Shown: positions 4,893 through 6,620 of the stretch, piece by piece | How the letters are laid out: each line of letters begins with the position of its first letter | How positions within the stretch are numbered: the first letter of the stretch is position 1 | Assembly (NCBI GenBank): GCA_964555685.1 | Contig: CAZKTO010000093.1 | Span: 1-6,620, forward strand | Length of the DNA stretch: 6,620 nt | Source of the DNA: CAZKTO01 sp964555685 | GTDB lineage: Bacteria > Chloroflexota > Dehalococcoidia > SHYB01 | Direction of reading: 5' to 3' | The notes under the pieces: model-generated | Seen by the model: only the letters and a program-made list of their open reading frames with translations | Databases searched by the model: none | What the model was told of the DNA's origin: nothing | Position numbers and translations under genes: made by a program

Positions 4893-6485
4893 GTGACCGG
4901 ACCTACCGCCAGCCTCATCCTCGCCAACGCCGACGTGATCACGGGCGATCGGGCCATGCCCCGCGCCGGAGCCGTCGGCATCGAGGGCGAGCGCGTCGTG
5001 TGGGTGGGGGAGGCTGGCGACGCACAGGAGCGGCGCTCGCCCGGCGTCCGCGTCATCGACTGCCAGGGCAAGACGCTCATCCCCGGCCTGATCGACGCCC
5101 ACATCCACCTGTTCGCGTACGCGGCGAACCTCGTGAGCGTCGATTGCAGCCCCGGGGCGGTCCGCTCCATCGCCGGGATCCAGGAGGCGCTGGCGCGGCG
5201 GACTGCGGCGACGCCCTCTGGCGCCTGGCTGCGCGGCTGGGGCTACGACGACTTCCACCTGGCCGAGGGCCGCCATCCGACGCGGCGGGAGTTGGACGTG
5301 GCGGCGCCTGCCAATCCGGTCAAGCTGACGCACCGGTCGGGGCACGCCTGCGTCCTGAACAGCCTCGCCATGGAGCGCCTGGGGATCACGGGCGAGACGC
5401 CGGAGACGCCCGGCGGCCTGATCGAGCGCGATCTTTCGACGGGCGAGCTCACAGGGCTCCTCCTCGAAATGGACCCCGACTCGTCGGGGCCGGCGAGGGC
5501 TCCGACGGTGACGGAGGCGGAGCTAGACGCGGGCCTCGACCGGGCGCTGCGAGAGCTCCTCTCGCTGGGAGTGACCTCCATCCATGAGGCGACGGCCACG
5601 GGCGCCATCGCTCAGTGGGACCGGCTCCAGGCGATGCGCCAGGCCGGGCGTCTGCCGGTGCGGGTGCACAAGATGGTCGGCCCGGGCGATCTGGACGAGC
5701 TGCGGGCCCGCGATCTCTTCTTCGGCGCGGGCGATCCGGCCCTGAGCGTGGGCGCGGTCAAGATCATGCTGAACGAGACGGGCGACCCGGTGCTCCCCCG
5801 CCGGGACGAGCTGCGGGAGCTCGTCTACGCGGCCCATCGCGCGGGCTACCAGGTGGCCTTCCACTGCGCCGGGGAGCGCGGCGTCGAGGCGGCGGCGGAC
5901 GCGGTGGAGCAGGCGCTGGCGCGGTCGCTGGCGGAGGCGCCGGACATTGCGGCCTTCGGCCTGCGGCTGCACGACCACCGCCACCGGATCGAGCACTGCG
6001 GCGTCTGTCCGCCGGCGCTGGCGGAGCGGCTGCGCGCGGCTGGGCTGATCGTCGTGACGCAGCCGGGCTTTGTCGCGGCCAACGGCGACCGGTATCTGGC
6101 GCAGGCGCCGCCGGACCAGCGGCCCTGGCTCTACGCCGTCGGCGGGCTGCGGCGGGCCGGCCTGCGCGTGGCCTTCGGGTCGGACGCACCCGTAGCGCCG
6201 CTGGACCCCTTCGCGTCGATGGGCGCCGCCGTGACCCGCAGGACGGCCCGCGGGGCCGTGCTGGGCGCCCAGCACGCCGTCTCGCCCGCCGAGGCGCTGG
6301 CGATGCACACGGCGGCCGCAGCCTACGCCTCCTCGGACGAGCACGACCGGGGCGCCATCGCGCCGGGCATGCTGGCGGACCTGGCGCTCCTGGATGCGAG
6401 CCCGCTGGCGGTGGATCCGGAGACGATCAAGGCGATCAGGCCGCTTTGGACGATGGTGGGCGGGCGGATCGTCTGGGAGCGGTAG
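4893..6485 (+). CDS. Amidohydrolase family protein (amidohydrolase-3, YtcJ-like)
   Basis: A 530-residue metal-dependent hydrolase with a split beta-sandwich (about 8-60 and 485-530) around a TIM barrel. The motifs are LIPGLIDAHIH (62-72) with metal ligands H70 and H72, GHACVLNS (150-157), AVKIMLNETG (288-297) with K290 as a possible carbamylated or ligand lysine, H324 in VAFHCAGE, HRHRIEHC (362-369) with H368, and the catalytic D431 in FGSDAPV. The set points to the YtcJ/N-substituted formamide deformylase/LAF3-type branch, whose members hydrolyse amide or related bonds. The substrate is not predictable. There is no signal peptide, so it should be cytoplasmic. The GTG at 4893 was chosen because homology begins a few residues later (SLILANADVITGD) and because it lies after the upstream stop. 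The open frame extends back to 4644, but that part overlaps the phosphatase gene and has no family match. The ribosome-binding site is weak (cagggc), which suggests translational coupling to the phosphatase gene. Confidence 0.88.
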   Translation: MTGPTASLILANADVITGDRAMPRAGAVGIEGERVVWVGEAGDAQERRSPGVRVIDCQGKTLIPGLIDAHIHLFAYAANLVSVDCSPGAVRSIAGIQEALARRTAATPSGAWLRGWGYDDFHLAEGRHPTRRELDVAAPANPVKLTHRSGHACVLNSLAMERLGITGETPETPGGLIERDLSTGELTGLLLEMDPDSSGPARAPTVTEAELDAGLDRALRELLSLGVTSIHEATATGAIAQWDRLQAMRQAGRLPVRVHKMVGPGDLDELRARDLFFGAGDPALSVGAVKIMLNETGDPVLPRRDELRELVYAAHRAGYQVAFHCAGERGVEAAADAVEQALARSLAEAPDIAAFGLRLHDHRHRIEHCGVCPPALAERLRAAGLIVVTQPGFVAANGDRYLAQAPPDQRPWLYAVGGLRRAGLRVAFGSDAPVAPLDPFASMGAAVTRRTARGAVLGAQHAVSPAEALAMHTAAAAYASSDEHDRGAIAPGMLADLALLDASPLAVDPETIKAIRPLWTMVGGRIVWER

Positions 6486-6489
6486 GGGG

Positions 6490-6515
6490 ACCCTTCGGCT
6501 TCGCTCAGGACAGGC
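6490..6515. repeat. Interspersed repeat unit, copy B
   Basis: The 26 bases match 2372-2397 with a single mismatch, in the same orientation. The unit begins four bases after the amidohydrolase stop codon. Here it is not flanked by the 15-bp inverted repeat seen around copy A. Confidence 0.75.
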
Positions 6516-6525
6516 CCTAACTCCG

Positions 6526-6550
6526 CCCCCTTCCCGCGCCGGGAAGGGGG
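6526..6550. repeat. Pyrimidine/purine hairpin, copy 4
   Basis: A perfect 10-bp stem (cccccttccc 6526-6535, gggaaggggg 6541-6550) has a 5-base loop. It lies 40 bases after the amidohydrolase stop and could help end that transcript, but only two T residues follow. The arms match the hairpin at 4037-4059. Confidence 0.6.
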
Positions 6551-6578
6551 TTCCACCCCTCTCCCTTTACAGAGCCGA

Positions 6579-6612
6579 GCATTGATTGCTAAACCTCGTC
6601 TTCGCTCATGCC
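6579..6612. repeat. 34-base dispersed repeat, right copy
   Basis: This is the partner of 3983-4016, in the same orientation (28 of 34 identical). It follows the hairpin here, whereas the left copy precedes its hairpins. The sequence continues to the window edge without a gene. Confidence 0.65.
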
Positions 6613-6620
6613 ACTCGGGC

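Overview
The window is a high-GC bacterial segment with four protein-coding units and intergenic DNA full of short palindromic and interspersed repeats. No taxon marker is present. An adenosylcobalamin-dependent (class II) ribonucleotide reductase, very high GC, and intergenic repeats of the 'cttcggcttcgctcagg' and 'aggggcaacc...ggttgcccc' type together resemble what I associate with Chloroflexota (Dehalococcoidia-like) and similar environmental genomes. That placement is a guess from composition and repeat style.

Layout: (1) 1-98 has no recognisable coding content. (2) 99-1976 (+) carries the C-terminal two thirds or so of a class II ribonucleotide reductase (NrdJ). Its homology starts abruptly inside the catalytic barrel, an in-frame stop sits just upstream at 84-86, and about 13 normally conserved residues are missing next to the active-site loop. 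It is a broken gene, a fragment or an assembly product. (3) 1977-2481 is non-coding: a strong intrinsic terminator for nrdJ (2155-2193), then a dense run of palindromes and interspersed repeats. (4) 2482-3828 (-) encodes a CPA2-type Na+/H+ antiporter. (5) 3829-4191 is the divergent intergenic region, with a promoter candidate on each strand, two GGGCGCCC palindromes, a 34-base dispersed repeat and two pyrimidine/purine hairpins. (6) 4192-4866 (+) encodes a histidine-phosphatase (phosphoglycerate mutase-like) protein. (7) 4893-6485 (+) encodes an amidohydrolase of the YtcJ/amidohydrolase-3 type, 26 bases downstream and probably co-transcribed. (8) 6486-6620 holds further copies of the repeats.

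The genes do not form an obvious common pathway: DNA precursor synthesis, ion homeostasis, and a two-gene phosphatase/amidohydrolase unit of unknown substrate. I see no defence system, CRISPR array, transposase, RNA gene or other clear new system. The points most worth checking are the damaged nrdJ 5' region and the repeat architecture, especially the same-orientation 34-base repeats that bracket the phosphatase/amidohydrolase pair.
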